Shown piece by piece: positions 38,052-46,513 of a DNA stretch of 64,000 bases (its first letter is position 1; every line of letters starts with the position of its first letter). The DNA is from Anaerosoma tenue (lineage in GTDB: Bacteria > Actinomycetota > Coriobacteriia > Anaerosomatales > Anaerosomataceae), in assembly GCF_023161965.1 (NCBI RefSeq), contig NZ_JALNTY010000002.1, positions 336,552 to 400,551 on the forward strand, read 5' to 3'. The notes beneath the pieces were generated by a model. It saw only the letters and a list, made by a program, of their open reading frames with translations. It was not told where the DNA came from and made no database searches. Both the position numbers and the translations under genes were made by a program.

Positions 38052-38374
38052 CGGGACTCCCCCGTTCCCGTATGGGGGGTCAATCCCGTGCGGTAGGCGG
38101 CGCGGGCGAGCGCATGCGCGACGGTGGGACTCGTCAGCAACACGAGGCCGCCCAGGACGATGAGCTTGAGGGCGTCCGGCTCAGGAGCCCGCAGCACCGC
38201 GAGCGCGAGGAGGATGGAACCGGCTCCGACGGTGTCGCACTTGGTGGCAGCGTGCGTACGGGCGTAGAAGTCCGGGAAACGCAGCAGACCGAGGGTGCCC
38301 ACGAAGAAGAAGAAAGCACCCGCTCCGCCAAGGGCGACCGCGATCGCGTTGCGCGTGGCTTCGAGCGCGCTCAC
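38048..38374 (-). CDS. mnhG: Antiporter subunit MnhG
   Basis: 108 residues with three helices. FFFVGTLGLLRFPDFYARTHAATKCDTVGAGSILLALAV is the MnhG/PhaG signature (LRFPDFYARxHAATKxDTxG). Four-base overlaps on both sides (with mnhF and the MbhD-like gene) show a tightly coupled operon. Confidence 0.93.
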   Translation of the reverse strand: MSALEATRNAIAVALGGAGAFFFFVGTLGLLRFPDFYARTHAATKCDTVGAGSILLALAVLRAPEPDALKLIVLGGLVLLTSPTVAHALARAAYRTGLTPHTGTGESR

Positions 38375-38646
38375 TGCCAGTCACCCCGCAGGTGCCCCGT
38401 CTCGACCAGCCGGCTGGCAGCGATGGTCACGATGAAGTTGAGGAGGCCGTACACGAGTGCGACATCCACGAACAGGCTGCGGTGGAACACGAAGGCGAGC
38501 AGTGAGAGCACCACGAGCGTCTTGGTGCCGACGACGTTGATGGCAAGCAGCCGGTCGGCAGCTGTGGGCCCGAGATAGGCCCGGACAAGACAGAGCGATG
38601 CGTTCACGAGGAGGAAGACCGCGAGACCCCAGAGGAACGGTGTCAT
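38371..38646 (-). CDS. mnhF: Antiporter subunit MnhF
   Basis: 91 residues from the ATG at 38646 (the open frame to 38763 lacks membrane character). Three helices: FLWGLAVFLLVNASLCLVRAYLGPTAADRLLAINVVGTKTLVVLSLLAFV. The GPTAADRLLAINVVGTK stretch is the MnhF hallmark. It starts 10 bp after the mnhE stop. Confidence 0.92.
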   Translation of the reverse strand: MTPFLWGLAVFLLVNASLCLVRAYLGPTAADRLLAINVVGTKTLVVLSLLAFVFHRSLFVDVALVYGLLNFIVTIAASRLVETGHLRGDWQ

Positions 38647-38656
38647 GTGGGTCCAC

Positions 38657-39130
38657 CTACCCGTCGAACGTCCGGGCGACCCGACGCTCGAGGTCGCCGC
38701 TCGATATCGTGTCGGTGAACGACTCATGGAGGCAGTGGATGGTGTAGGTGTCCCCCTCGACATCCACGGTCAGGGTTCCAGGGGTCAGGGTGATGGAGTT
38801 GGCGAAGGCTACCCTGGCGGTGTCGGAATCGAAGTGGACGCGGTGGGTGTGCATGGTCGGCGCGATGCGTAGCGCCGGGTCGAGCACGCGCTCTGCGACA
38901 TACAGGGCAGCGACCACGATCTCCTTGATCAGATATCCGAGGTAGATGGGTACGCGCCGCCACGTGCGCAGCGGCATAGGTTCGGGTTCGCCAGGCCACA
39001 AGACACGGTCCGCCCACCATCCAACGAGGACACTCACCACAACGCCGATGGCCAGCTCCAGCGGTTCGACCGAGGCGGTGATAAGAAGCCAGAAGGCGAA
39101 CAAGACCACGATGGATGTCAGGCGCCTCAT
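38657..39130 (-). CDS. mnhE: Antiporter subunit MnhE
   Basis: 157 residues. Two N-terminal helices (LTSIVVLFAFWLLITASVEPLELAIGVVVSVLVGW) precede the cytoplasmic domain with YLIKEIVVAALYVAERVLDPALRIAPTMH and FANSITLTPGTLTVDVEGDTYTIHCL, as in MnhE/MbhA. Its ATG overlaps the TGA of the GGDEF-like gene (ATGA), so mnhE is the second cistron of the operon. Confidence 0.93.
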   Translation of the reverse strand: MRRLTSIVVLFAFWLLITASVEPLELAIGVVVSVLVGWWADRVLWPGEPEPMPLRTWRRVPIYLGYLIKEIVVAALYVAERVLDPALRIAPTMHTHRVHFDSDTARVAFANSITLTPGTLTVDVEGDTYTIHCLHESFTDTISSGDLERRVARTFDG

Positions 39131-40002
39131 GAAGCGCTCGCCTCCGGACCGATTCCAGCGGGATCGCCGCTGGTGTCCGGAAGCCTGTCCCTCGCGACAG
39201 CGAGGAGGTCTGCATGGCCGGTCGCATCGTCGGGATAGGCGGCGGATGCCGCCACGGTGACGCAGGCCGTGACCGGCTCAAGGGCGTCGCCCTCGAATCC
39301 GGTCTCCGCCACGACCGCCGTTATGCGTTGCGCTACCGATCGGGCCTCGTCGGATCGCGCATATGGCAACACCACGCCGAACTCCGTGGGGCCGAGCCGT
39401 CCCACCGTGTCAGTGGACCTGACTGAGAGCCGGATCACGTCTGCAAGGTGCTCCAGCATCGCATCGGCCTTGTACCTGCCGAACACCCGCGTGAACTCGT
39501 CGAAGCCCTCCACCCGCACGACGACGAGACCGGTACCGTGGCCGTAACGGTCGGCTCGCGCGGTCTCCGAGGACAGCCTTGAGGTGAACCGCTCCCTCTT
39601 GTATGCGCCCGTGAGGGGGTCGAAAGGGGAGCTGGCCTCCAGAACGGTGGCATGCGCGCGGAGTCGATGCGACTGCACACCCGTGACGATGCCGCTTGCC
39701 AGGAAAACGCAGAAGCCGGTGGCGAACATCGGCCAGTCGTCTCCAAGGGTCCCGGCGGGGGCGGCCAGCACGAGCACCCCGCCGCTGATGGCCCAGACGG
39801 CCACGCTTCCGGCCACGCCGTAGGCGAGCGCGCCGATGATGATCGGTATGAGATAGAGGAACCACGCCGGAGACGGCTCACCTGAGAAGAGGATGAGCGC
39901 TGTGACGAACGCCTCCGTACCAGCCACGAACAGGACGCCTGGAAGGCTGAGTGTGCGTTGCGAGCTGCGCCCCTCGGTGGCCACAGCTGTCGTCTCAGAC
40001 AC
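39127..40002 (-). CDS. Membrane protein with degenerate GGDEF domain
   Basis: 291 residues from the GTG at 40002; a GTG at 40011 exists, but GAGGGG directly abuts it, whereas the same Shine-Dalgarno is well spaced for 40002. Four or five helices occupy residues 20-110. A GGDEF fold follows (DPLTGAYKRERFTSRL, then FGRYKADAMLEHLADVIRLSVRSTDTVGRLGPTEFGVVLPYARSDEA). The signature GG[DE]EF is GPTEF (about 204-208), and the metal-binding Asp of the usual DxDxFK is missing (VRVEGFDEF). Catalysis to c-di-GMP is therefore unlikely. As first gene it overlaps mnhE by four bases and may regulate the antiporter. Confidence 0.82.
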   Translation of the reverse strand: MSETTAVATEGRSSQRTLSLPGVLFVAGTEAFVTALILFSGEPSPAWFLYLIPIIIGALAYGVAGSVAVWAISGGVLVLAAPAGTLGDDWPMFATGFCVFLASGIVTGVQSHRLRAHATVLEASSPFDPLTGAYKRERFTSRLSSETARADRYGHGTGLVVVRVEGFDEFTRVFGRYKADAMLEHLADVIRLSVRSTDTVGRLGPTEFGVVLPYARSDEARSVAQRITAVVAETGFEGDALEPVTACVTVAASAAYPDDATGHADLLAVARDRLPDTSGDPAGIGPEASAS

Positions 40003-40278
40003 GAGACACACCCCTCGCTGAAGCCTCGAAGCTCACACATGCACGTGGTGCCCCCGCGAACACCCCGCATCGGCGCCGGCGGCAGGACGGTGTCGCTGGT
40101 TGATTTCGGCGCCAGCCTCTATATGCCACTTCGAGGACGAAGCTACACACCGATTCGTGAAATGAGAACGAACGCTTCACGTCGGTGCTCGGCCGTAGGC
40201 GTAGCGCAGACGCCTGTCGTGCGGTGGCGCCTGGCGCGATATAGTGGGCAGTGCTCCCATAAGGGCTGGAGGTCGTGG

Positions 40279-40977
40279 ATGTCCGAGGAAGACGTACCCT
40301 ACGTGCGGCAGAGTGGCGCTTCGCGCGCCGAAGACGAGCACTGCTCGTACTCGCTGGGCGAGGAGATCGCCAACGCGGTGACGCACGGGATCGGGGCGGC
40401 ACTCAGCGTCGCGGCGCTCGTCATCCTCATAGCGATCGCCGCGCTGTGGGGTGACGGCTGGCATCTTGCCAGCGCGATCGTGTACGGCATCACGATGTTC
40501 CTTCTCTACACGGCCTCCACGCTCTATCACGCGATCACGCACCCCAAGGCACGCCACGTGTTCAAGATCATCGACCACGCCGGCATCTACCTGCTCATCG
40601 CGGGCACGTACACTCCGTTCACGCTGGTGACGATACGCAACGATGGCGGGTGGTGGCTCTTTGCGGTGGTCTGGGCGCTCGCCATCGCCGGTATCTCCCT
40701 CGAAGCGGCCTGGGTCTACCGGCCCAAGTGGGTCTCGGCCGTGGTGTATCTCTCGATGGGCTGGCTTGCGATCGCCGCGATTCGACCCATCACGGAGAAC
40801 CTCGAGCCGGCTGGTGTCTGGCTGCTGATCGGGGGAGGGGTCGCCTACACGCTCGGCACGATCTTCTACGTGCTCAAACGCGTACGGTTCATGCATGCCG
40901 TGTGGCATCTGTGGGTGCTCGCCGGAAGCGTGCTGCACTTCCTCGGCGTGATGCTCTACGTGTTCCCCACGCCCTGA
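40279..40977 (+). CDS. Hemolysin III / PAQR-family (YqfA-like) membrane protein
   Basis: 232 residues, seven membrane helices. The PAQR/HlyIII signature residues are present: EEIANAVTHGIGAALS, TMFLLYTASTLYHAIT, FKIIDHAGIYLLIAGTYTPFTL and MHAVWHLWVLAGSVLHFLGV, with the Ser, His and Asp of the zinc site. The family is related to ceramidase-like adiponectin receptors; its role in bacteria is unknown. The ATG at 40279 has GGAGG 6 bp upstream, and TATAGT at 40240 is a possible -10. The 3' end overlaps the convergent Usp gene by 22 bp. Confidence 0.92.
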   Translation: MSEEDVPYVRQSGASRAEDEHCSYSLGEEIANAVTHGIGAALSVAALVILIAIAALWGDGWHLASAIVYGITMFLLYTASTLYHAITHPKARHVFKIIDHAGIYLLIAGTYTPFTLVTIRNDGGWWLFAVVWALAIAGISLEAAWVYRPKWVSAVVYLSMGWLAIAAIRPITENLEPAGVWLLIGGGVAYTLGTIFYVLKRVRFMHAVWHLWVLAGSVLHFLGVMLYVFPTP

Positions 40978-41819
40978 AGGCCGTCAGGCGGGCACTCCAC
41001 CGGTGCGAGCAGCAGTGGTATCTGAGACGCCCGCAGCACGGCGCTTGCGACAGACCCGAACTCCCGCTCGATGACGTCCCGGCACCGTGGCGCGAGCACC
41101 ACCAGCGAGTAGTCTCCTGAGCCGACCCGCTCAGGTACGAGCTCGGCGGCCTGGCCGCGCAGCACCGTCGTCGTCACGTGCCGCACGCCATGCCCGCGCG
41201 CCCGGTCGGCGAGCGCTTCGAGCTTCCTGCGCGCCTCCTCCTCGCGTCCTTCCCTGGCGGCCTCGAACGTGAACGGCGTCACGTTGAGCATCTCGAGCCT
41301 CCCGACACCCCTTGGGGCGAGACCGCATGCGAGCGCGCAGAGCTTGTCGGAGGACTCCGCAACGTCTATCGGCACCAGTACCGACGACAGCATCTGTGAG
41401 CATGCGCGGGTTCCCGCGTCCGCGCCGCGGTGGTCATCGGCGGGCATGAGCAGTACCGGTACGCTGCTGAGGCGAACGACGTCAGAGCTGATGCTGCCCG
41501 AGAAGCCGGTCTGGAACAGCCCCTGCCCGCGGGTGCCCATCACGATCACGCCGACGCCGTGCTGCTCGGCCAGCGCCGTGATCGCGTGGGGGGGATATCC
41601 CAGCGGAGTCTCCACGTGTACGCGGATGCCTGCGCGCTCGAGCGACTCGATCTGGTGAGCGAAGGTGGCGTCGTCGGCCGAGGATGGTCCGCGGTCGATG
41701 TCGATGGCATGGACGAGCACGACGTCGCGCACACCGAGCACACCCAGCTCGCCCGCACAGGCGACGATGGCTTCGGAGGAGGGCCCCAGGTCTGTTGCCA
41801 CGAGCGCATGCGAGAACAT
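40956..41819 (-). CDS. Tandem universal stress protein
   Basis: 287 residues with two Usp domains (about 1-130 and 140-280). The first has ALVATDLGPSSEAIV and the nucleotide-binding pattern MGTRGQGLFQTGFSGSISSDVV. The second starts VLVPIDVAESSDKLCALA and has a degenerate binding loop (LAPRCRDVIEREFGSVASAVL), so only the first is likely to bind ATP. A possible -10 TATACT lies on the minus strand at 41879-41874. It converges on the HlyIII gene. Confidence 0.9.
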   Translation of the reverse strand: MFSHALVATDLGPSSEAIVACAGELGVLGVRDVVLVHAIDIDRGPSSADDATFAHQIESLERAGIRVHVETPLGYPPHAITALAEQHGVGVIVMGTRGQGLFQTGFSGSISSDVVRLSSVPVLLMPADDHRGADAGTRACSQMLSSVLVPIDVAESSDKLCALACGLAPRGVGRLEMLNVTPFTFEAAREGREEEARRKLEALADRARGHGVRHVTTTVLRGQAAELVPERVGSGDYSLVVLAPRCRDVIEREFGSVASAVLRASQIPLLLAPVECPPDGLQGVGNT

Positions 41820-42053
41820 CGATCGGCCCTTCGTCCGGCCACACGGCCCATAAGTGTCGGCCGCCTGGAATCAAGTATAGTCATGTGTACGGGAGATGCT
41901 CCACCCTGGCAGCTGCGGCATCACACCGTGCCGCCTGCCGATGTGTTGGCACGAAACATGCCGGATGCTCTACCATGATGGGGTGGGAGTGCCGGTATCA
42001 CACCCGCCTGAAATAACGTAAGATGGCTACGCTACCGAGGCGGAAGGCCTGAG

Positions 42054-42404
42054 TTGTACGATCTCGAAGGAGTACTCGGCCCGGCTGTCATGGGGTTCGT
42101 GGACCAGCATGTCCGATCGCTTCTCACCTGGGACATCCTGGTCTTCTTCCACCGGAACCCCGATGCCGTGCTGGATACCGAGGGCCTGGCTTCACGCCTT
42201 GGGCGTCGTGCCGAGGAGTTGGAACCGGAGGTCGCCGCGTTGTGCGACAGCCGGATCCTCGCGATCGCCGGCGGGCTCATCCGCTACAAGCCCTCTCCCG
42301 AGATGCGTGACACGATCGGACGCTTTGTGGAGAGCTGCCAGGACAGGGGGCGCAGGCTCGCGCTTATCGCGCTCGTCCTCCACAAGATCAACCCGGGGTA
42401 CTGA
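42054..42404 (+). CDS. Small winged-helix-like protein
   Basis: 116 residues with a TTG start and GAGGCGGAAGG upstream. LLTWDILVFFHRNPDAVLDTEGLASRLGRRAEELEPEVAALCDSRILAIAGGLIRYKPS looks like a winged helix (three helices then a beta wing) of the type that reads DNA or acts as a partner protein. The remaining 40 residues form a helix ending RLALIALVLHKINPGY. I do not recognise a named family. It is 60 bp upstream of the CNNM/CBS gene and could be co-expressed. Confidence 0.6.
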   Translation: MYDLEGVLGPAVMGFVDQHVRSLLTWDILVFFHRNPDAVLDTEGLASRLGRRAEELEPEVAALCDSRILAIAGGLIRYKPSPEMRDTIGRFVESCQDRGRRLALIALVLHKINPGY

Positions 42405-42464
42405 GGCGCCGATCGTAGTGGGCCGTGCAGTGCCGCCGAGGCGCTGTCCTGCTAGTCTTGTCGC

Positions 42465-43787
42465 ATGAGTGATGTCATCCGACAGATCGCGTTGATCCTC
42501 GTCCTGGTCGTTCTCAACGGCTTCCTTGCCGCTGCGGAGATCGCGCTGGTCAGCGCGCGCAGGGCCGTCATCAAGATGGAGGCGGAGAGCGGCTCCAAGA
42601 GCGCGCAGACGGTGCTCCGTCTCACGGAGGACCCGTCACGCTTCATGGCCGCCATCCAGATCGGGATCACGCTCGTCGGTTTCGGCGCCTCCGCCACGGC
42701 TGCAGTGACGTTGGCCGACCCGGTGGCCGGCTGGCTCTCATCGCTCGGCGTGCCATGGGTGAGCAGCGTGGCCGCAGGGCTCGCGGTGTTCCTCGTCACG
42801 CTGATGATCTCGTACGTCACGCTCGTGGTCGGAGAGCTGGCTCCAAAGCGGCTGGGCCTTCAACGCGCCGAGAGCGTGGCCAAAGTGGTCGCTGGTCCGA
42901 TCAGCCTGCTGCAGGCGGTGGCCGCTCCTCTCATCTGGATCCTCACACGCTCTACGGACGTGGTCGCGCGACTTCTCGGCGTCCGTCCGGGGTGTGGCCG
43001 CCCGGGTGTGACCGAGGAGGAGATCAAGCTTCTCGTGACCGAGCAGGGGACGCTCCTTCCCGACGAGAAGCGCATGATCCATGAGATCTTCGAACTCGGA
43101 GACATGGTCGCCAAGGAGATCATGGTCCCCCGTGTGGATATGAGGATGCTCGAGGACACGGTCTCTGTGGGAGACGCCATCGAGGTGTTCAAGGAGTCGG
43201 GGTTCTCACGGCTGCCGGTGTTCACCGGTGACGCCGACACCGTCGTGGGCATCGCGATGCTGAAGGATCTCGTGGGTCCCGTCTCGGCGGGGAAGATGGA
43301 CGAACAGGTCGGCCGTTTCGTTCGCCCCGCGGTGTTCGTTCCCGAGACGAAGTCGATCCTCGTGATGCTCAAGGACATGCAAGCCGCCCACAACCATCTT
43401 GCCATCGTCGTGGATGAGTATGGCGGCACGGCAGGACTCGTGACCATCGAAGACATCGTCGAGGAGATCATCGGCGAAGTGGTGGACGAGTTCGATCGCG
43501 AGCGGCGCTACATCACCACCATCGGCCCCGATGAGTGGATGATCGACGGTCTGCTCTCGGTGCACGAAGCCAACGAGACACTGGGGTGGGACCTTCCCGG
43601 ATCCGACGAGTACGAGACGGTTGCCGGGTGGCTGCTCGTCGAGCTCGGCCATATACCGTCTGGTGGAGAGGTCGTACGGTACGGAGGCCTCACGTTCCAC
43701 GTGGATGCGGTGCGGAGGAGAAGGATCGCCCGTCTGAGGGTATCTAGGACTGCGGATGCAGACAGCGATGGGTGCGCCTCCTCCTGA
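42465..43787 (+). CDS. CNNM/CorC-type transporter (DUF21-CBS-CorC_HlyC)
   Basis: 440 residues. An N-terminal DUF21 (CNNM) membrane domain (about 1-195; FLAAAEIALVSARRAVI, ITLVGFGASATAAVTLADPVAGWL) is followed by two CBS domains (about 215-340; VPRVDMRMLEDTVSVGDAIEVFKESGFSRLPVF, LVMLKDMQAAHNHLAIVVDEYGGTAGLVTIEDIVEEIIGEV). Last is a CorC_HlyC domain (DEWMIDGLLSVHEANETLGWDLPGSDEYETVAGWL). Homologues export or gate Mg2+ and Co2+. Related to the MgtE and NRAMP genes at the other end of the window only in theme. Confidence 0.93.
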   Translation: MSDVIRQIALILVLVVLNGFLAAAEIALVSARRAVIKMEAESGSKSAQTVLRLTEDPSRFMAAIQIGITLVGFGASATAAVTLADPVAGWLSSLGVPWVSSVAAGLAVFLVTLMISYVTLVVGELAPKRLGLQRAESVAKVVAGPISLLQAVAAPLIWILTRSTDVVARLLGVRPGCGRPGVTEEEIKLLVTEQGTLLPDEKRMIHEIFELGDMVAKEIMVPRVDMRMLEDTVSVGDAIEVFKESGFSRLPVFTGDADTVVGIAMLKDLVGPVSAGKMDEQVGRFVRPAVFVPETKSILVMLKDMQAAHNHLAIVVDEYGGTAGLVTIEDIVEEIIGEVVDEFDRERRYITTIGPDEWMIDGLLSVHEANETLGWDLPGSDEYETVAGWLLVELGHIPSGGEVVRYGGLTFHVDAVRRRRIARLRVSRTADADSDGCASS

Positions 43788-43833
43788 AGCAGATGCCGGA
43801 CGAAGCGAGCCCTCGGCGCCGATGGGAGCCTCT

Positions 43834-45009
43834 ATGAACGACGACCCGAACACTCACACGGGCGAAGCGCCCGCCGCCCCTCAGCAGTCGGTCCAACCTG
43901 CAGCACCGGCGGAGCCGCCACCCGGACGTGCGGGATCGCGCTTTGCGCTGTGGGCCGGCGTCGGCCTGATCCTGCTCGGCGGGCTGTTGCTTGTGAGCCA
44001 GTTCGTGCCGGAGGTCGGTCTATGGCGCTGGTGGCCTCTCATCGTGGTGGCTGTCGGGATACGGCAGCTATTCGGCCCTGTGCGCGGCGGCTGGACGCTT
44101 CGCAACCTCGGCGAAGGGCTCACGACCATCACGCTGGGTGTCGTGTTGCTTGCCCAGATGCTCGGATTCGTGCGATGGGACGTCTGGCTCTCGATCCTGA
44201 GACTCTGGCCGGCGCTCATCGTGGCGCTCGGCTTCGAGCTGCTGGGCAAAGGCACGAGGAGCGAGCTGGTGCGCTTCATGGGAAGCCTGGTCGTGATCGC
44301 GGCGCTGGTCTACGGCGCATTCGTGATGACTCCTACCCGTGGCTGGCCCCCGGTGTTCTCAAGCGCCGAGGCGACCGCGTTCGACCATACGGCGCCCCAT
44401 GTGAACCGGATCGTGGAAGGCACGGCAGAGATCACCGGCGCCGCCGGTGACCTGACGGTGGCCGCCGGACGCGATCTTGTGAGGGTGGAGGGCCGTTCAC
44501 CGTTCACACCTGAGTACGACGTGGACATGGATGGTCGTACGGCGGTCGTGAGGATCGGCGCCGGGGAAGGCGTCTGGGGTCCGATGACGCCGGCTTCGGA
44601 ACTCGACGTCAGGCTGGATCGCTCGGTGGCATGGGATCTTGATGTGAACGCCGGCGTGTCGGGGTACGAGCTCGACCTGCGTGATCTCACGCTCACGGCG
44701 CTGGAACTCGATTCCGGAGTCTCTGACGGCGCCCTGATCCTCGGTGAGCCGGGACCCGGTGGCGGCGACGGGGCCCCGGTGGACATCAAGGCGGGTGTCT
44801 CCGCGCTCGAGGTACGTGTCCCGCGAGGCGCGAACGCGCGTGTGGTGATGAGCGACGGCCTGTCGGGCATCGAGACCGAAGGGGAGTGGGAGATGCAGCG
44901 GGAGGACGGCCGCCGCATCTACCATAGCGAGGGTTTCTCGGACCGAGGTCCGTTCTGGGACATCCGGATAGAGTCCGGGATCAGCGGCATCACACTCTCA
45001 TATCATTAG
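43834..45009 (+). CDS. LiaF-like membrane protein with toastrack domain
   Basis: 391 residues from the ATG at 43834 (GGGAG seven bases upstream); the frame is open from 43756, inside the preceding gene. A Pro/Ala-rich leader is followed by four helices of the LiaI-LiaF transmembrane type (ALWAGVGLILLGGLLLVSQF, GLWRWWPLIVVAVGIRQLF, LGEGLTTITLGVVLLAQML, VRFMGSLVVIAALVYGAF). From about 190 there is a beta-rich toastrack/DUF2154-like domain (AEITGAAGDLTVAAG, DLDVNAGVSGYELDLRDL, ISGITLSYH). Such proteins sense or damp envelope stress, usually with a PspC domain protein, as found next door. Confidence 0.8.
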   Translation: MNDDPNTHTGEAPAAPQQSVQPAAPAEPPPGRAGSRFALWAGVGLILLGGLLLVSQFVPEVGLWRWWPLIVVAVGIRQLFGPVRGGWTLRNLGEGLTTITLGVVLLAQMLGFVRWDVWLSILRLWPALIVALGFELLGKGTRSELVRFMGSLVVIAALVYGAFVMTPTRGWPPVFSSAEATAFDHTAPHVNRIVEGTAEITGAAGDLTVAAGRDLVRVEGRSPFTPEYDVDMDGRTAVVRIGAGEGVWGPMTPASELDVRLDRSVAWDLDVNAGVSGYELDLRDLTLTALELDSGVSDGALILGEPGPGGGDGAPVDIKAGVSALEVRVPRGANARVVMSDGLSGIETEGEWEMQREDGRRIYHSEGFSDRGPFWDIRIESGISGITLSYH

Positions 45010-45038
45010 CGGTCCAGAGCAACGAGGAGGTCATCAGA

Positions 45039-45572
45039 GTGTCCGAGACACAGCAGCCTGGCGGTCAGCCGTCGGGCCAGAACGACAACAGCGGGTGGAT
45101 CATCCTGGGCGTCATCCTGGTGGTAGCGGGGTTCTTCCTGGGTGCACAGAGCCTGGGTCTCGTTCCGTGGCCGCTCACGGAGATGTGGCGATTCGTCGGC
45201 AAGGCCCGCGGCGGTCTGGGGATCGTCCTGCTCGGGATCGCTCTGATCATGTGGGCGCAGTCGGGGCGCCGCATCGAGATCAAGCGCACCGGCGGCAAGC
45301 TCACGCGCTCGCGCTCAGAGAAGTGGATCGCAGGTGTGCTCGGCGGCCTCTCGCAGTACTTCGGCGTGGACGTCACGCTGTTGCGGCTTGCCTTCATCGG
45401 CCTGGTCGTGCTGCTCGACGTGGGCGGGCTCATCCTCGCCTACATCGTGATGGCGATCGTCGTACCGCTCGAGCCTGAGCCGACAGCGCCGCAGGTGGCG
45501 GCGCCGCCCGCCCCGCCGATCCCGCCTGCGCCGGAAGCGCAGGACGGCGGCACGCCGCCCGCCGGCTCGTGA
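45039..45572 (+). CDS. PspC-domain membrane protein
   Basis: 177 residues. Two N-terminal helices (WIILGVILVVAGFFLGAQSLG and ARGGLGIVLLGIALIMWAQ) precede a PspC domain (KLTRSRSEKWIAGVLGGLSQYFGVDVTLLRLAFIGLVVLLDVGGLILAYIVMAIVVP). The C-terminal 40 residues are Pro/Ala-rich. Domains of this type act in envelope-stress responses (Psp and Lia systems). It begins 29 bp after the LiaF-like gene with an AACGAGGAGG start region, and overlaps the following gene by four bases. Confidence 0.88.
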   Translation: MSETQQPGGQPSGQNDNSGWIILGVILVVAGFFLGAQSLGLVPWPLTEMWRFVGKARGGLGIVLLGIALIMWAQSGRRIEIKRTGGKLTRSRSEKWIAGVLGGLSQYFGVDVTLLRLAFIGLVVLLDVGGLILAYIVMAIVVPLEPEPTAPQVAAPPAPPIPPAPEAQDGGTPPAGS

Positions 45573-46504
45573 TCGTGGAGCGAGCGGACTCCAGAGCACC
45601 CGCGCCTCCCACCAGGCCCGGCGACATCGTCGATGCGCACGTGCATCTCTTCTCCCTTCCGCTCTTCAGGGAGTTCGTCGAGCGCACCCCCGACGTGCCT
45701 GCCCGATGGCGCGCGGCTCTCGAGAAGGGGCGCTGGGGCCGCCGCAACGAGGTGTTGCCGGACCTCGACGCAGAGAGCATGGCCGAGTGGTACGCGGAGC
45801 GCCTCGACCACGCAGGCATCGCCAAGGCGCTCGTGGTGTCCGTCTGGCCCGACTCGCAGTACACACGCGACTTCGTCGCGGCGTCGGCAGGCCGCGTCTC
45901 GGCGCTCTGCAACATAGACCCCCGGACGCCCGACGCATCCGAGCTCCTCGAGCGCGAGATGGCGGCGGGCTTCAAGGGCGTGAAGCTGTACCCGGTCAAC
46001 CGCCGCTTCCATCTCTCCGACCCGGCGTGCCGCCCGTTCTTCGAGAAGGCCGCCGAGCTCGGCGCGGCGTTCACCATCCACTACGGGGTGACGGTCGATC
46101 CCGCCGGCGACCTGCGCTACGCGGATCCCACGGACCTCTCACCCGTCGCGCGAGACTACCCCGACACGCCCTTCGTGATCGCGCACTTCGGAGCCGGGTA
46201 CCTCTCCGAGGCGCTGCGTCTCGGATACCAGTGCAAGAACGTGTGCCTCGACTCGTCCGGCACCAACAACTGGATGGACTACGATCCCCACGGCTACACG
46301 CTGGCGCAGGTCTTCGACCGGACCCTCACGGCGTTCGGCCCGGAGCGCGTGCTGTTCGGCACCGACTCGGGGACGACGGGGCCGTACCGGGAGTGGATCG
46401 CGTTCCAGCAGCGCCGTACGCTTGAGGAACTGGGTCTCTCGGCACGCGACCGGGACCTCGTTCTGCGGGCCAACGCGGTGCGCATCTTCCATCTCGATGG
46501 ATAG
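45569..46504 (+). CDS. Amidohydrolase-family (metal-dependent TIM-barrel) hydrolase
   Basis: 311 residues. The barrel begins IVDAHVHLFSLPLFREF, giving the H-x-H metal motif. Further metal ligands are the His of FTIHYG and FVIAHFG, and the Asp of LFGTDSGTTGPYREW. The conserved GFKGVKLYPVNR strand is characteristic of the amidohydrolase-2/decarboxylase-like class. Substrate unknown. The GTG start overlaps the PspC stop by four bases (GTGA), so it is probably translated by coupling, though no functional link is obvious. Confidence 0.85.
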   Translation: MIVERADSRAPAPPTRPGDIVDAHVHLFSLPLFREFVERTPDVPARWRAALEKGRWGRRNEVLPDLDAESMAEWYAERLDHAGIAKALVVSVWPDSQYTRDFVAASAGRVSALCNIDPRTPDASELLEREMAAGFKGVKLYPVNRRFHLSDPACRPFFEKAAELGAAFTIHYGVTVDPAGDLRYADPTDLSPVARDYPDTPFVIAHFGAGYLSEALRLGYQCKNVCLDSSGTNNWMDYDPHGYTLAQVFDRTLTAFGPERVLFGTDSGTTGPYREWIAFQQRRTLEELGLSARDRDLVLRANAVRIFHLDG

Positions 46505-46513
46505 GAGCAGGCG

